Positions 6,037 to 6,042 of a stretch of DNA of 6,042 nt are shown one piece after another. Position numbers and translations under genes: made by a program. Source of the stretch: Oscillospiraceae bacterium. Its GTDB lineage: Bacteria > Bacillota > Clostridia > Oscillospirales > UBA644. The stretch's first letter is position 1. Each line of letters opens with the position of its first letter. The notes beneath the pieces were generated by a model. That model was not told where the DNA came from and did no database searches. It saw nothing but the letters and a program-made list of their open reading frames with translations. The stretch spans positions 5,213 to 11,254 of the forward strand of contig SVMP01000059.1 in assembly GCA_015067385.1 (NCBI GenBank), read 5' to 3'.

Positions 6037-6042
6037 ATGAAG
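6037..6042 (+). CDS. 5' start of an unidentified gene (only the first two codons, Met-Lys, in the window)
   Basis: An ATG followed by AAG ends the window. The start is supported by the AAAGGAG site 8 nt upstream and a consensus promoter at 5931-5960. Nothing can be said about the product from two codons. Its divergent arrangement with malQ makes a role in alpha-glucan use or its regulation possible but unproven. Confidence 0.65.

Overview
The window looks like chromosomal sequence from an AT-rich, Gram-positive-type bacterium, most likely a gut Clostridia member (Oscillospirales or Lachnospirales-like). This is an inference from near-consensus TTGACA/TATAAT promoters, strong AGGAGG-type ribosome binding sites, rho-independent terminators, and a Clostridia-flavoured 4-alpha-glucanotransferase and XRE/zinc-ribbon protein. 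No rRNA or marker gene is present to fix the taxon.

Layout from left to right: the 3' end of a membrane protein, probably an FtsX-type ABC permease (2-178, +). Next is a short promoter region and a full-length GH2 beta-galactosidase of the LacZ type (281-3379, +). It converges on a 254-256 residue XRE-family regulator with a zinc ribbon (3449-4213, -), and the two share a bidirectional terminator (3400-3430). Upstream of the regulator lie its own promoter with palindromes (4244-4288), and then the terminator (4294-4326) of malQ. malQ is a GH77 4-alpha-glucanotransferase (4336-5769, -) with a perfect consensus promoter. A 267-bp divergent intergenic region (5770-6036) separates malQ from a gene of which only the RBS and first two codons are visible (6037-6042, +).

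The two enzymes are cytoplasmic carbohydrate-processing proteins: beta-galactosidase splits beta-galactosides, and MalQ rearranges malto-oligosaccharides from starch or glycogen. Each appears to be transcribed from its own promoter, so this is a loose carbohydrate-use neighbourhood rather than one operon. No transporter or LacI/AraC regulator is visible beside lacZ.

I see no clear evidence of a previously undescribed system, CRISPR array, mobile element or RNA gene. The points most worth a second look are these: a LacZ that lacks the residues linked to allolactose synthesis; palindromes placed in or against the promoters of the regulator and the rightmost gene; a 10-mer shared between the regulator and malQ promoter regions; and a G8 tract just upstream of the rightmost promoter.
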